64,000 nucleotides of DNA, taken from the NCBI RefSeq assembly GCF_000008185.1, contig NC_002967.9, positions 2,046,001 to 2,110,000 of the forward strand. Direction: 5' to 3'. The DNA is from Treponema denticola ATCC 35405 (lineage in GTDB: Bacteria > Spirochaetota > Spirochaetia > Treponematales > Treponemataceae). Both the position numbers and the translations under genes were made by a program. Of the stretch, positions 1 to 9,900 are shown piece by piece. Within the stretch, counting starts at the first letter, position 1. Each line of letters begins with the position of its first letter. The notes beneath the pieces are model-generated. The model did no database searches. It was not told where the DNA came from and saw only the letters and a list, made by a program, of their open reading frames with translations.

Positions 1-3000
1 AGTAAACTTTAAGGCTCTCTGTCCGTCATCGCCGTAGCGGTATATTACGGTGTTTAACTTATCGTCTGATTTTATCAATAGGTTGCGTTCATTCCATGTA
101 TAATCTCTTCTGTAGCCTCCTGTAGGTGTAGTACTTGTTGTGCCTCCGCTTTCTAGGTTTGCAGGGTCATCTTCAGGGGGTTCTAGGTCAAAGCCGTAGT
201 CTACGCCGTATACGTCATGTTCTGCAAAGTAGGAGTAGGTAAAGGTAAGCTCTTCTTTGTCGCTGAACTTTCCGTCTTTTTCTGCAGTGATGTTGCCGTT
301 GGCGTCGTAGCGATAGTATCGGGTTCCGGCTCTTATTAAGCGGTGGGCGTATTTACTGTCATACTCATAATCCAGTTCATAGTTTAGTTTTGTGTCATCC
401 GTAGTTCCTATTGAGCCTCCGGGAAGGTTTGTGGTGCTGCTCTTATTCGTCATGTTCCCTATTATGTCGAAGGCAAAGGTTTGTCTGTATTTATTTGTGT
501 ATAAGGGATTTGAAGGATGCGGGTTATCGGGGTTAGGGTTTATTCCTCCGTATTGTTTGTGCGTGCCTTCGGCTTTTATAAGTTGGTACAAATTGTCATA
601 ACTGTAGCTTTGACTTGTTTCATATTTGCTTGAAGTATTTATATAGCCTTCTACATTCCCTACTGCATCAAAGTTATAGTTTATTTTTTGGAATACCAAA
701 TTCTTATCTTTGTTTTCTGTCTTTATGTCTTTTAGCCAACGCCGTGCAGGGTCGTAAGTATATCTTGTTTCTACTCCGTTTCCGTATTTGATGTAGACTC
801 TCTGACCGTGTTCATCGTATAAGATATTGTCTACATACCTATAGGTTTCTATTCCTTTTTTACCTATAACTCCTTTTAATTGTCCGCCCTTGTCGTAGTT
901 GTAAGTCAGCACTTCTCCGTCAGGGTAGCTTATGCTTTGCATTCGGCCTAAGTAATCGGCTTCATAGTTAAACACGGCAGTTACGGGTTTTTGAAATTCT
1001 CTTCCCCTCTTTATTGTCCGTGTTTCTACCTTTACCTCGTTTAGTAGGCCGTAGCTGTACATTGTCTCTCCCGTTTCATCTTTTTTGCGGATTACTTCTC
1101 CCGCTCCTTTTTCTCCCGCTGCTCCGTATTCATATTCTACATCTTCACTAAAAGGATAGTCTATTTTTATTATTCTGTCCAGTCCGTCGTATTCATATTT
1201 TATTGAAGCTAATTTTGAGCGCAGGACTGAATCCGTCTCATATTCCAATCGGCCTTTATCGTCATAGTTCCATTCTTTTCTTCCCATATCAAGGCTTTCT
1301 AAGCTTATACGCCGTCCAAGCATGTCATAGTTTACTGCCAATAAGTTGTCTTTAGCATCATAGGCTTTTAACATTTCTCCTAATACCGAATATTCGTATC
1401 GGGCTTTGGTTAGTAAGGTATTGTTTTTATCACGTCTTTCTACTTCTTTTATGTTTCCTCTTATATCTTTTTTACTGATGTTTATGTTTTCTTTAGGGTC
1501 TATTGTTTTTGTTATTTGTAAGGAAGCGTCTATCGAGTATTCCGTTTTTTGACTGTTTCCGTCGGGAAGGGTTGTTTTTATTACGCGGCCTAGTCCGTCA
1601 TATTCATAGCTTGTAGGGTGTTTTAATTCGTTTAATTTTTCATATAAAAGGATTTGACTTGAGCTTCCGCTTAATTCATTTTGTATATCTCCTCCATAGA
1701 ACACGGGCTGTCCTTCTCCTTTTTTTCTTCCGTCTTCATCATAATAAACCGCTCCCGAAACATTCCAGCCTGTTTGGGTTTGGTAATCGGTTCCGTCTAT
1801 GTATACTTCTCCTTCTTTGGCTGTGTAGTTTATTCTTCCCAGACCGTCGTGGGTTACGATTGTACGCATTACTGCTTTATCTTCTTTTCTTGTGCTTATT
1901 TTGTTTTCAGTTACGGTGTACCAAAAGGAGTCTTTTGGAGTAAAATATGTATATTTTGCGTAAGGGGTTTTGTCTGTGTCGTAGGGACTTCGTACCTCTG
2001 TTACTCTTCCAAAGCCGTCATATTTATAAGTCATGGTGTTGTTTGCACTGTCCGTTTCCTTTAACTTTACGCCTAAGACGCTGTCCCATTCTATAGTGCT
2101 TGTGTAAGTTTGATCTCCTTTTGCGCTTACTTCTTTTATTTCAATCGGGTATATGCCGTCTAAGTATTTGTACTCAATTCTTTTTCCGGTGGGGGCGGTT
2201 ATGACTCTTATTGCTCCTTCTTTTGTCCATTCGATTTCGGTTTTTAAGTATTTGCCTCCTTCATAAAACTCGTTTAATTGAGTTAAGGCTCCCGTCTTAC
2301 TGTCATAGCTTCCTTCTCTTTTGCGTAGGAGTTTATTATTTGTATCTTTTACTTCTATTTTTTCAGGGTGTGCTTTAAAGTAGGTTTCTTCACTTCCTCC
2401 CTTCCAGTAAGTTATTTCTGCCGTTATGTCGTCATTTGCCTTTGTTACGTCTCCTTCATCATAGAGCTTTGTAACGTTGCCGTATTTATCGTATACATAG
2501 CGTTTTGAAGTTTTTAGGTAACTATAGGGGCTATCTTTTTCTCTTTGAATTACTTCTTCTTTTATTATTCTCGCATGGGGAGATGTATCTACTTCTATTT
2601 CTTTTTCGTTATAGGTAAATCCTCCGTATATGGTTTTACTTTTTTTTACCATGCCTTTTCTATAATACTTGTCGTTGTAATATTCGGTTTCTTGTACGGT
2701 TCCGCCCTCGCTTCTTTTTGTTACCTTGGCAAAGCCGTAGAATTCCTTTGTTTCTCTATCATAGTAGCCGTCTTCGTAAGAGTAATAGGTGGTATACTCT
2801 TGTTCTTTTGAAAATATGCGGGCATCTCCTGCGTCGCACGGCAAAAAAGTGTCCTCGACGTATACCCGATACGCCTGCGGTACTTTTTTGCCTAACTCCT
2901 TGTATCTGCTCCACCTATTTTCAAAAGTCCTGTCAGTAAGGTTTTTCAGTAATGAGTTTCTTTTGGCGGACTGCTCAATTTTGTTTTTTAGCATTACGAA

Positions 3001-3312
3001 GAAAACAAAATTGAGCACCGCGCTTTTCGCTCCAATCTTTTTGCTGTATTTGTTTTCACGGGCAAGGCTCTTCCCTCCGGTCAGAGCTTGCTTTTTGATT
3101 ACACAAACCGCAAAAAGGATTTCTGCTTCAATCGCTGTCCGAGAAGTTAAACTATCTTGTTGTTTTAATAAATTCCTATTTTTCATTTTTTCCATTTCTT
3201 TACTGGTTACCTTAAAGTTTTTTTTACCACCCACCATATGAATATAAATTAACAAAATACATACCAAAAATACAAATACAATCAAAAAAAGAAGGTAAAT
3301 TTTCCATTTCAT
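1..3312 (-). CDS. RHS/YD-repeat polymorphic-toxin-type protein (partial, 3' end beyond window)
   Basis: The frame is open from an ATG at 3312 to the left window edge (1104 codons). The N-terminus is a single membrane helix (residues about 4-28). It is followed by a 38-residue segment shared with the repeat at 5372-5490, then a region like the middle part of TcdB/SpvB-type proteins (EFYGFAKV, TKRYVYDKYGNV-like), then many YD repeats (for example YKYDGFGRVTEV near 2040-2000 and YSYGLLNEV near 1050). RHS proteins form a shell around a variable C-terminal toxin; that toxin tip lies outside the window. No obvious Shine-Dalgarno precedes the ATG, and the usual long N-terminal propeller region is missing, so the gene may be a 5'-truncated cassette. 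Confidence is high for the family and moderate for the start. Confidence 0.88.
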   Translation of the reverse strand, partial: MKWKIYLLFLIVFVFLVCILLIYIHMVGGKKNFKVTSKEMEKMKNRNLLKQQDSLTSRTAIEAEILFAVCVIKKQALTGGKSLARENKYSKKIGAKSAVLNFVFFVMLKNKIEQSAKRNSLLKNLTDRTFENRWSRYKELGKKVPQAYRVYVEDTFLPCDAGDARIFSKEQEYTTYYSYEDGYYDRETKEFYGFAKVTKRSEGGTVQETEYYNDKYYRKGMVKKSKTIYGGFTYNEKEIEVDTSPHARIIKEEVIQREKDSPYSYLKTSKRYVYDKYGNVTKLYDEGDVTKANDDITAEITYWKGGSEETYFKAHPEKIEVKDTNNKLLRKREGSYDSKTGALTQLNEFYEGGKYLKTEIEWTKEGAIRVITAPTGKRIEYKYLDGIYPIEIKEVSAKGDQTYTSTIEWDSVLGVKLKETDSANNTMTYKYDGFGRVTEVRSPYDTDKTPYAKYTYFTPKDSFWYTVTENKISTRKEDKAVMRTIVTHDGLGRINYTAKEGEVYIDGTDYQTQTGWNVSGAVYYDEDGRKKGEGQPVFYGGDIQNELSGSSSQILLYEKLNELKHPTSYEYDGLGRVIKTTLPDGNSQKTEYSIDASLQITKTIDPKENINISKKDIRGNIKEVERRDKNNTLLTKARYEYSVLGEMLKAYDAKDNLLAVNYDMLGRRISLESLDMGRKEWNYDDKGRLEYETDSVLRSKLASIKYEYDGLDRIIKIDYPFSEDVEYEYGAAGEKGAGEVIRKKDETGETMYSYGLLNEVKVETRTIKRGREFQKPVTAVFNYEADYLGRMQSISYPDGEVLTYNYDKGGQLKGVIGKKGIETYRYVDNILYDEHGQRVYIKYGNGVETRYTYDPARRWLKDIKTENKDKNLVFQKINYNFDAVGNVEGYINTSSKYETSQSYSYDNLYQLIKAEGTHKQYGGINPNPDNPHPSNPLYTNKYRQTFAFDIIGNMTNKSSTTNLPGGSIGTTDDTKLNYELDYEYDSKYAHRLIRAGTRYYRYDANGNITAEKDGKFSDKEELTFTYSYFAEHDVYGVDYGFDLEPPEDDPANLESGGTTSTTPTGGYRRDYTWNERNLLIKSDDKLNTVIYRYGDDGQRALKFT
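2973..3016. repeat. Inverted repeat inside the RHS reading frame
   Basis: The arms GCTCAATTTTGTTTT (2973-2987) and AAAACAAAATTGAGC (3002-3016) are perfect 15-bp complements around a short loop. The palindrome lies just 3' (in coding sense) of the conserved repeat unit 3028-3146 and stays open in the RHS frame. Confidence 0.8.
3028..3146 (-). repeat. Dispersed coding repeat, copy A (within the RHS gene)
   Basis: About 119 bp, closely matching 5372-5490 in sequence and length. On the minus strand it encodes SRTAIEAEILFAV, then KKQALTGGKSLA, then SKKIGA, in frame with the RHS gene (residues about 57-95). The sequence on either side differs between the two copies, so this is a mobile or recombining unit rather than a duplication of the whole locus. 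Confidence 0.85.
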
Positions 3313-3594
3313 CTCTCATTCTTGTTTTTTAAATCTTAAAATATCCATAACAAAATCATTAGCAATAGCTCGGGGTTATACCACATTGTCTAAAAAAGTT
3401 TTATTTCTACATATATACACCGTTTCTTTTTCCTTTATTTTATTATATACCAATAATTTATTATCTTTGAGCCTTATTACATAAAATTTATTTTCTATAT
3501 TTTATTTGCACAAATTCATTGTTTATCTATCCAACCTTCTGCACATAATTAGACAATAAGTATAAATCATTTACAAAAAACATATTAACCTCAA
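3313..3594. other. AT-rich gap without a recognisable gene
   Basis: This is the leader between the TPR gene stop and the RHS start on the minus strand. It is very AT-rich. An 18-codon minus-strand ORF with a GAGG motif exists but has no other support. No RNA gene or clear terminator was recognised. Confidence 0.5.
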
Positions 3595-4704
3595 TTATTT
3601 TTTTTTACTATTATAAACTACTTCACAGTCATTTGCAAGCTTTAAAAACATACCTTTTTGATATTCATCCTTCGTCTGTTCAGACAGACTTCGATAAATT
3701 TTTGCTTTTACTTGATAAAAATCATAATAATCAGGAAATAAATTTATACCTTCTTCTAAACAATCAATGGCCTCATTCAATTCATTTTTTGAGTATAAAG
3801 CGACGGCTTTATTATAAAATACTACTTCATTACTGCCGCCTAAATTTATAGCCATATCCAAATCTTTTATCGAATTATCATAATTTTTCAATATAAAATA
3901 AATACTACCTCTCCATGTATAAGCCTCAGCATCAGTATTATTAATCTTAATATATTTATTAAAAGCATTTATTGCATTATCATATTCTTTTAAAGCATAA
4001 CAAGAAAGGCCTATATGAAAATAAATATCGTTGGAACGATATTTTAACTTCAAGGCTTTATAATAATCGGATAATGCACTATTATAATCTTTTATCGTTT
4101 CATAAAACAAACCTCGTGAAAAATAAGCATCGGAATCCCTCGGGTTTAATTTTAATGCTTGTGTATAATTTAAAATAGCATTGTCATAATCTTTCAGACG
4201 ATAAAATATCTCTCCTCTATTTTTAAAATGCAAAGAATCCTTCGGGTCTAATTTTATTGCACTATTAATATCACAAAGTGCTTTCTCGAAATCACCAAAT
4301 TCTAAATAACAAGACGATCTATTGTTATAAGCTCTAGGATCATTGGGAATTAATTCTATCACTCTAGAAAAATCTACAATAGCTTCATTATATTTCATCA
4401 TTGCATAAAAAATAAGACCTCGCAGTAAAATAGATTCTTCATAATTAGGATTTATTTTTAATGATCTGTTTATATCATGTATTGCTAAATCATAATAGCC
4501 GGATAAGCTGTAATAATAACCTCGCACATAATAGAGTTTATAATTATTGGGGTCTTTCTCAATTTGTCTTTCATATTTACTAAGATTCATTTGATATATA
4601 ATAAAACTATCTTTCTCCGTTATTTCACTATTTGGAATAGAATTACAAGAAATAAACTCATACAAAACAATTGGCACTAAAATAACAAAAATTATTTTTT
4701 TCAT
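3595..4704 (-). CDS. TPR-repeat lipoprotein, candidate RHS-tip immunity protein
   Basis: 369 aa. The N-terminus MKKIIFVILVPIVLYEFISC looks like a spirochaete lipoprotein signal with Cys near residue 20. The rest is made of about nine tetratricopeptide repeats (for example AIHDINRSLKINPNY, AILNYTQALKLNPRD), so a protein-binding scaffold at the membrane is likely. Its ATG overlaps the stop of the upstream RHS-tip gene by four bases (ATGA), which implies translational coupling. Immunity genes of polymorphic toxins normally sit immediately after the toxin tip, so an immunity role is a reasonable inference, but TPR proteins have many other roles. Confidence 0.8.
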   Translation of the reverse strand: MKKIIFVILVPIVLYEFISCNSIPNSEITEKDSFIIYQMNLSKYERQIEKDPNNYKLYYVRGYYYSLSGYYDLAIHDINRSLKINPNYEESILLRGLIFYAMMKYNEAIVDFSRVIELIPNDPRAYNNRSSCYLEFGDFEKALCDINSAIKLDPKDSLHFKNRGEIFYRLKDYDNAILNYTQALKLNPRDSDAYFSRGLFYETIKDYNSALSDYYKALKLKYRSNDIYFHIGLSCYALKEYDNAINAFNKYIKINNTDAEAYTWRGSIYFILKNYDNSIKDLDMAINLGGSNEVVFYNKAVALYSKNELNEAIDCLEEGINLFPDYYDFYQVKAKIYRSLSEQTKDEYQKGMFLKLANDCEVVYNSKKK

Positions 4705-5120
4705 TGCATATTCTCCTTATCATTATTTTCAAATATTTTAAATTCAGGTATGTTCATCTCAGTTTCTTTTATATCCGGTGTTTTTACACCGATTCTTTTC
4801 TTTTCCCAATCAATAAAAAATTTTAATTTATTATTAATTGGAATTTTCAACACTTTATATTTTTCATAAATAAATTTTACAAATTTAATAAATGCTTTTC
4901 CATAATCAATAGGATGCATCCATGATGCTTTAAAATACATCCACATTCCTTGAAATATTCCTTCATCTTGCAAGCCTTCTAACTTTGCAAAAATTGAAAC
5001 AAGTAAATCATCAATAAAAAACCATTTTCCATCCGGATCGGTATACTTAATCGGGTTATTCCCCGCATAATGATAAACATGTAAATTTACCGTGTTGTAT
5101 ATACCTCCCATACCCGGCAA
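4701..5120 (-). CDS. Orphan RHS core/C-terminal toxin-tip fragment
   Basis: 139 aa from the first ATG. The frame stays open upstream to about 5221 and includes APINDEAKKHNENL, so homology starts before the ATG. Residues 1-35 (LPGMGG, then VYHYAGNNPIKYTDPDGK) are the end of the RHS-repeat-associated core. The remaining roughly 105 residues are a unique tip that I do not recognise. Upstream of about 5160 the RHS homology stops abruptly at a repeat-bearing region. No convincing ribosome-binding site is visible. It is best read as a displaced or silent tip cassette left from another RHS gene, paired with the TPR lipoprotein that overlaps its stop codon. Confidence 0.7.
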   Translation of the reverse strand: MPGMGGIYNTVNLHVYHYAGNNPIKYTDPDGKWFFIDDLLVSIFAKLEGLQDEGIFQGMWMYFKASWMHPIDYGKAFIKFVKFIYEKYKVLKIPINNKLKFFIDWEKKRIGVKTPDIKETEMNIPEFKIFENNDKENMQ

Positions 5121-5164
5121 GTTCTCGTTGTGTTTCTTCGCTTCATCATTTATCGGAGCTGTGG

Positions 5165-5530
5165 TTAGGGAAGGAAAGACACTTTTGTCAGATAAAAGTT
5201 TCTTCCCTCCCCTACAACCCTCCTATCTTCAAAACTGCTGCTTAAGGGCTCTGCCCTTAAGAATCCCGAAGGTTCCTTATAACTTTTATTATTGCATAAG
5301 ATATAAAAATAAACAAGTATCGGCACCGCGCTTGCTTCGAAGCTGCGCCTATCGGCTTGCTGCACCAATACCGCTCCAATCTTTTTACTGCATCTCTCTT
5401 CACAGGCAAGGCTCTTTCCTCCGGTCAGAGCTTGCTTTTTGCTTAAACGCACCGCAAAAAGGATTTCCGCTTCAATCGCTGTCCGAGAGAGATAGTTAGG
5501 TTGTGAATAAATACAAAGTTTTGTTTTCAT
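5165..5530 (-). CDS. Small ORF made of the dispersed repeat; doubtful gene
   Basis: 121 codons. Its first half is the repeat-encoded segment (SRTAIEAEILFAV, KKQALTGGKSLA). The second half continues through unrelated sequence and the palindrome at 5241-5261. The same segment occurs inside the RHS gene at 3028-3146. No family was recognised and no clear ribosome-binding site is seen. It probably reflects the reading frame carried by the repeat rather than an independent protein. Confidence 0.3.
   Translation of the reverse strand: MKTKLCIYSQPNYLSRTAIEAEILFAVRLSKKQALTGGKSLACEERCSKKIGAVLVQQADRRSFEASAVPILVYFYILCNNKSYKEPSGFLRAEPLSSSFEDRRVVGEGRNFYLTKVSFLP
5241..5261. repeat. Short perfect palindrome next to repeat copy B
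   Basis: CTTAAGGGC and GCCCTTAAG are perfect 9-bp arms around TCT. The palindrome lies between the RHS-tip fragment and the conserved repeat unit. Confidence 0.7.
5372..5490 (-). repeat. Dispersed coding repeat, copy B (intergenic)
   Basis: This is the second copy of the 119-bp unit found at 3028-3146, with only scattered substitutions and no length change. Most differences leave the minus-strand reading frame open, which suggests that the frame itself is maintained. Confidence 0.85.
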
Positions 5531-5581
5531 ATTCTAAACCAATCTGATAGAAATTCAAGTTTAATTAAACACATAAAATTT

Positions 5582-6592
5582 TTAAAATCCACTCAATAAA
5601 GTTCTAGTAAACATTAGTACAGCTGCTATAAATATAAGGGATAAAACGAATAATTTCACAAAAAACCAAGTCGACTTTTTCCCCAGATAATAAGCATATC
5701 TCCAGTCTAAGTAAACTTTTGGAAGCATACACCCTATACCAAGAGTTTCGATAAAAATAGTATATAAAAAAACATCTTCTTTGCCTATTTTTACTATCAT
5801 AGGTGAAACACAAAGAAGAACACAACCAATGTAAAAAAAGACATCTGTTATTTTCATATTCATGTATTTTTTTTCTTTGTTTAAGTTAATGACATATCCC
5901 ATATATATAATTAAAAGAATTGTATATATGTAATTATATATATAAAACCTTTTTAAAAATATTAAAACAATTTCTTTCACGCGTATTAACTTAATTGCAA
6001 TATAATATTCAGCACCTGAAATCGTTTGTGCTAATTGTGAATTGTACCAGCCTCTTTCAGTGATCTCAGTAGGAACTGAATCTATAACAACTGCTTCTTT
6101 CTTCAATGGTACAAAACTTATCGAGTTTTTTGGCTTATTAAAATACGAATCTATCCACAAGAAAAGTATAATATTCATTATGACATAAATAGTTATAATA
6201 AAAATAATTTTTATTTTTTGCTTTCGAGTAAAATCTTTTATTTTATTTATATAAGTATATAGTAAAAAAACAAAAAAAGTAAAATTCGGGATAAAAAACA
6301 CTATTAAAGTTGCCATAAGAATTTTTCTTACTTTTTTCATATTCAAACCAAATTCAAATTCTGAACCATTAATACTTAAAGTATAATTTTTATCATACTT
6401 TCCAAGCATTTGAAGAACAGGCTCTATTTTCAATATGGATATATCACTGTCATTTACAGGAATATATAACTTACTTGAGTATCCTGGTAAAATACGTAAA
6501 AACACTATAAGCATAATAACAAAATTAAACACTAAATAAACTGTAATTAAAAAAATATATTTTTTTCTCTCTTTAAATTTTTCATAGATCAT
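5582..6592 (-). CDS. Multi-pass membrane protein of unknown function
   Basis: 336 aa with about seven hydrophobic helices (near residues 13-33, 90-112, 127-147, 205-235, 250-270, 275-292 and 310-330) and a loop of roughly 50 residues after the first helix. I do not recognise the family. It lies upstream of the orphan RHS tip on the same strand and downstream of a 26-codon membrane peptide ORF. The position makes an immunity or accessory role in the toxin locus possible, but nothing in the sequence proves it. The gene is strongly AT-rich like the surrounding accessory region. Confidence 0.7.
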   Translation of the reverse strand: MIYEKFKERKKYIFLITVYLVFNFVIMLIVFLRILPGYSSKLYIPVNDSDISILKIEPVLQMLGKYDKNYTLSINGSEFEFGLNMKKVRKILMATLIVFFIPNFTFFVFLLYTYINKIKDFTRKQKIKIIFIITIYVIMNIILFLWIDSYFNKPKNSISFVPLKKEAVVIDSVPTEITERGWYNSQLAQTISGAEYYIAIKLIRVKEIVLIFLKRFYIYNYIYTILLIIYMGYVINLNKEKKYMNMKITDVFFYIGCVLLCVSPMIVKIGKEDVFLYTIFIETLGIGCMLPKVYLDWRYAYYLGKKSTWFFVKLFVLSLIFIAAVLMFTRTLLSGF

Positions 6593-6653
6593 ATTATTCC
6601 AACCTCTCTACTTTTATTGGCAGCCCACCATATATATCAATATTATACCATAA

Positions 6654-6734
6654 TTATTTACTTAGGTATATACTTAAAATTACAGCAACTAAAAAACCAC
6701 TAAGCATAACAACAAAATTTTTCCAACCATCCAT
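6654..6734 (-). CDS. 26-residue single-helix membrane peptide
   Basis: The ORF starts MDGWKNFVVMLSG and continues as one hydrophobic helix ending in YLSK. A GGAGAG motif lies 7-8 nt before the ATG, which is good support for such a short ORF. It precedes the 336-aa membrane protein on the same strand. No family can be assigned; it could be a small membrane protein or a type I toxin-like peptide. Confidence 0.45.
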   Translation of the reverse strand: MDGWKNFVVMLSGFLVAVILSIYLSK

Positions 6735-6972
6735 AATTTTCTCTCCTATATGCGGTACAACATATTCCCTTAATTATTATAACAGTTTTTGACTCATATA
6801 TCCATAAAAAAAATAAGTTTTTGCCGATATATAAGAGATAAAGGGACCTCGAAAAACTTCAGCTTTTCTAGGTCTTTCTTGATTTTAATTTGCTTAAAAG
6901 GTAATTTAAGTAACACTTTACCTATAAAAATGTTTTACTGGGCAGTTATAGTTGCTTTTAAAGGAGCTCAAT

Positions 6973-9900
6973 ATGATTTTTTTAAAATTCGGTTTAAAAG
7001 CGAAAGTTTTTTTTGTTTTATGTTTTTTTATGATAGGATCGGCGGTTTTTGCCTATGATCCCATGCCCGGAGGGGAAGAAAAGCCCGCGCTGCAATCCCC
7101 CTCGGTTGCCGGAGGACAAGTCTCTGTTACGGGAGGGCCTTTCGGGGACACGGTGCCTGGCAGCCTTGCCGTAAACCCTGCTTTAGGCGGGGCAGAACAA
7201 AGGCCTATTCTCGATGTTTCCTATTTTTTAATTGCGGGCCTCAGCGAAGAAAAAGGCTTGGGTCATGCAGTCAATGCAGGCCTCCTCTACCCCTTTAGAT
7301 GGGGAAACCTTGCAGGAAGCCTTCACTTTTTAAATTCGGAATTTAATTCCTTAAAACTTGGAACGATGGGAGGCTTACGCTTTTCATATTCAAAGGATTT
7401 AACCGATAAATTTTTAATAGGTGTCGGAGCCTACGCCGATATCGGAAAGGACTGGGGACTCGGGCTCGATATCGGAGCTCTTTATATGTTCGGAGACCTC
7501 GGATTTTTAAAAAACTCCAAGCTGGGCGTTTCGATAACGGGACTCGGCAAAACCTATAACCCAAAAGCGACAGGCATAAAGGGCGGAGCTTCAAGCGGCA
7601 GTCCTGCAATACTCACTCCGAGGCTAGGCTTTGCTTCAACCTTGGTAGATATTGACGGCTTTCAACTCGGAATGCACGCAGATCTCTCGGCTCCCTTTTT
7701 CCAAAATCTTATTTTTAATACGGGACTTCACATGCTCATGGCCGATATGATATCCTTTAAAACGGGCTTTGTCATCAACACGCTTGAAGCAATTAATAAA
7801 AAACAAACATTTATCCCCTCCTTCAACATAGGAGTAAATATAAAGATTAAATCTAAAGGGGCAGATGATTCCTTTTTAAAGAAAAACGGCTGGGAAGAAA
7901 ACGAAATCCGCCCCGAGTTTGCAGCAAAACCATTCCATAACGGAATTTGGGCATTCGGCGGAGGTGTAAATGTTCACTTCGGTCTAAAGGACAACGAAGG
8001 GCCTAAGATACAAGCCGAAATGCCCGAAAACGGCACACTGTACTTTTCTCCCAATAATGACGGAGAAAACGATGCAATGGAAATCCCCTTAAAAATTACC
8101 GACAAAAGATATATAACGGCTTGGAGCTGCGAAATAAAGGATGAAAAAGGAAACACTGTCCGCACAATTTCGAACAAAACTCCTTTACGCGAAATGAAAG
8201 ACGCAGCCTCATTTTTTAAACTCTTAGGAAAATCCAAAGAAGGCGTTGAAGTGCCGGATACCCTTCGTTGGGACGGACGCACCGATTCGGGAGAAATAGC
8301 CCCCGACGGAAAATACAGCTTTGTAATAAGAGCCGAAGACGATAATAAAAATAAATCGGAATCTCAAGTTTACACAGCCTATGTGGATAAAACTCCTCCC
8401 GCTCTTACATTTAATAAACCTCAAAACCAAGAAGCCCTCATCTTCAGTCCTGACGGGGACGGAAACAAGGATGTCTTTGTTTTCGACAATAAGGGTTCAA
8501 ATGAAGACCTTTGGACGGCAAGCATAAGCGATGCCCAAGGCAAGGTCGTAAAAAAAATAGAGGTTAAAAATAATGAACTTACTCCTTTAAGCTGGGACGG
8601 AAAAGACGATTCGGGAATTTTTGTGCCCGACGGAGTTTACAGCTATAAAATCGAATCTACCGACAGGGCAAAAAATAAAACCGTATCAAGCCTTTCAAAC
8701 ATCATTGTAGATACCTACAAGCCCTCGATCAACATAAGTATAGATAAAAATGCCTTTTCGCCGGTAAGCAGCTCAAACAATAAGATAAGCTTTATTCCTT
8801 CTATTCCGATTACCAAGGGACTTGAAGAATGGAAGATTGAAGTAAAAAATCAAACAGGTGCAACCGTAAAAACATATATGGGAAGCCCCTCAAAGATAGA
8901 AACCAAAAGTTTTGACGGAAAGGACGAAACTGGGAAGCTCTTGCCTGAGGGTACATACAAGGCCTTTATTTCCGCAAGGTATATAAACGGGCATAAGCCT
9001 TCAACTCAAACGCCCTCTTTTAACTTGGACATTACACCGCCCAAGGCTGAAGCAAGTACAAACCAAAAACTATTTTCTCCCGACGGCGACGGAGAACTGG
9101 ACAGCATTATCTTTACTCACAAGGAAGAAAAACCCGGCAGATGGACGGCGGAAATCTATAAAGCCTCAAGCGGAAATGCAATCAGCGGTACGCCTATTTT
9201 TACAAGCAGCCTTGGGGACAAGCTGCCTCCTCAATTTGAATGGAACGGAAGAAAGACCGACGGCAGCTTTGCCGAAGACGGTAAGTACATCTATGTATTA
9301 AGAGGAATTGATGAGGCTCAAAACGAAGCCCTCTCCAATCCCGTGCTTGTAGAGCTCAATACCGAAAAAGCGGATATAATTCTCCAATCAAATTATACGG
9401 CCTTTTCTCCCAATAATGACGGGGTAAAGGACAGCATGGAATTCTATCCTGTAGTAAAATCAAAAACAGCTGTCAGCTCATTTACTCTTAACATTAAGGA
9501 CTCAAAGGGCAAACTTGTTAAAGCCTACAAGGGCAATACTCCTCCAAAGAAAATAACTTGGAACGGAGAACTTGATAAAATTTCCTCTTCAGAAAAAAAT
9601 GGAACAGCCTCTGAAGGCGTTCCTGACGGAATATACTCTGCGGAATTTGAAGTAGAGCTTGCAAACAAAAACAAGGCAAAATCAATTATTTCATCGATAA
9701 CGATAGACACCGTTTATCCTGAAATTCAAATTTCCGCTCCCTATTTGGCCTTTTCTCCCGTTGAAGGAAACAACAAGCCAAACCTTCCCATAGGTCAAAT
9801 TTCTTCTTCCGAAAAAGAATGGGTAGGACGCTTTGTCGATTCTAAAAATAAAACTGTAAAAACCCTAAAATGGAAAAACAAGGCAGATAATTTTATATGG

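Noticed and set aside
392..3241. Several plus-strand ORFs in the first 3.2 kb
   Set aside because: They lie opposite the RHS gene, have hydrophobic low-complexity translations typical of antisense frames of YD repeats, and lack ribosome-binding sites.
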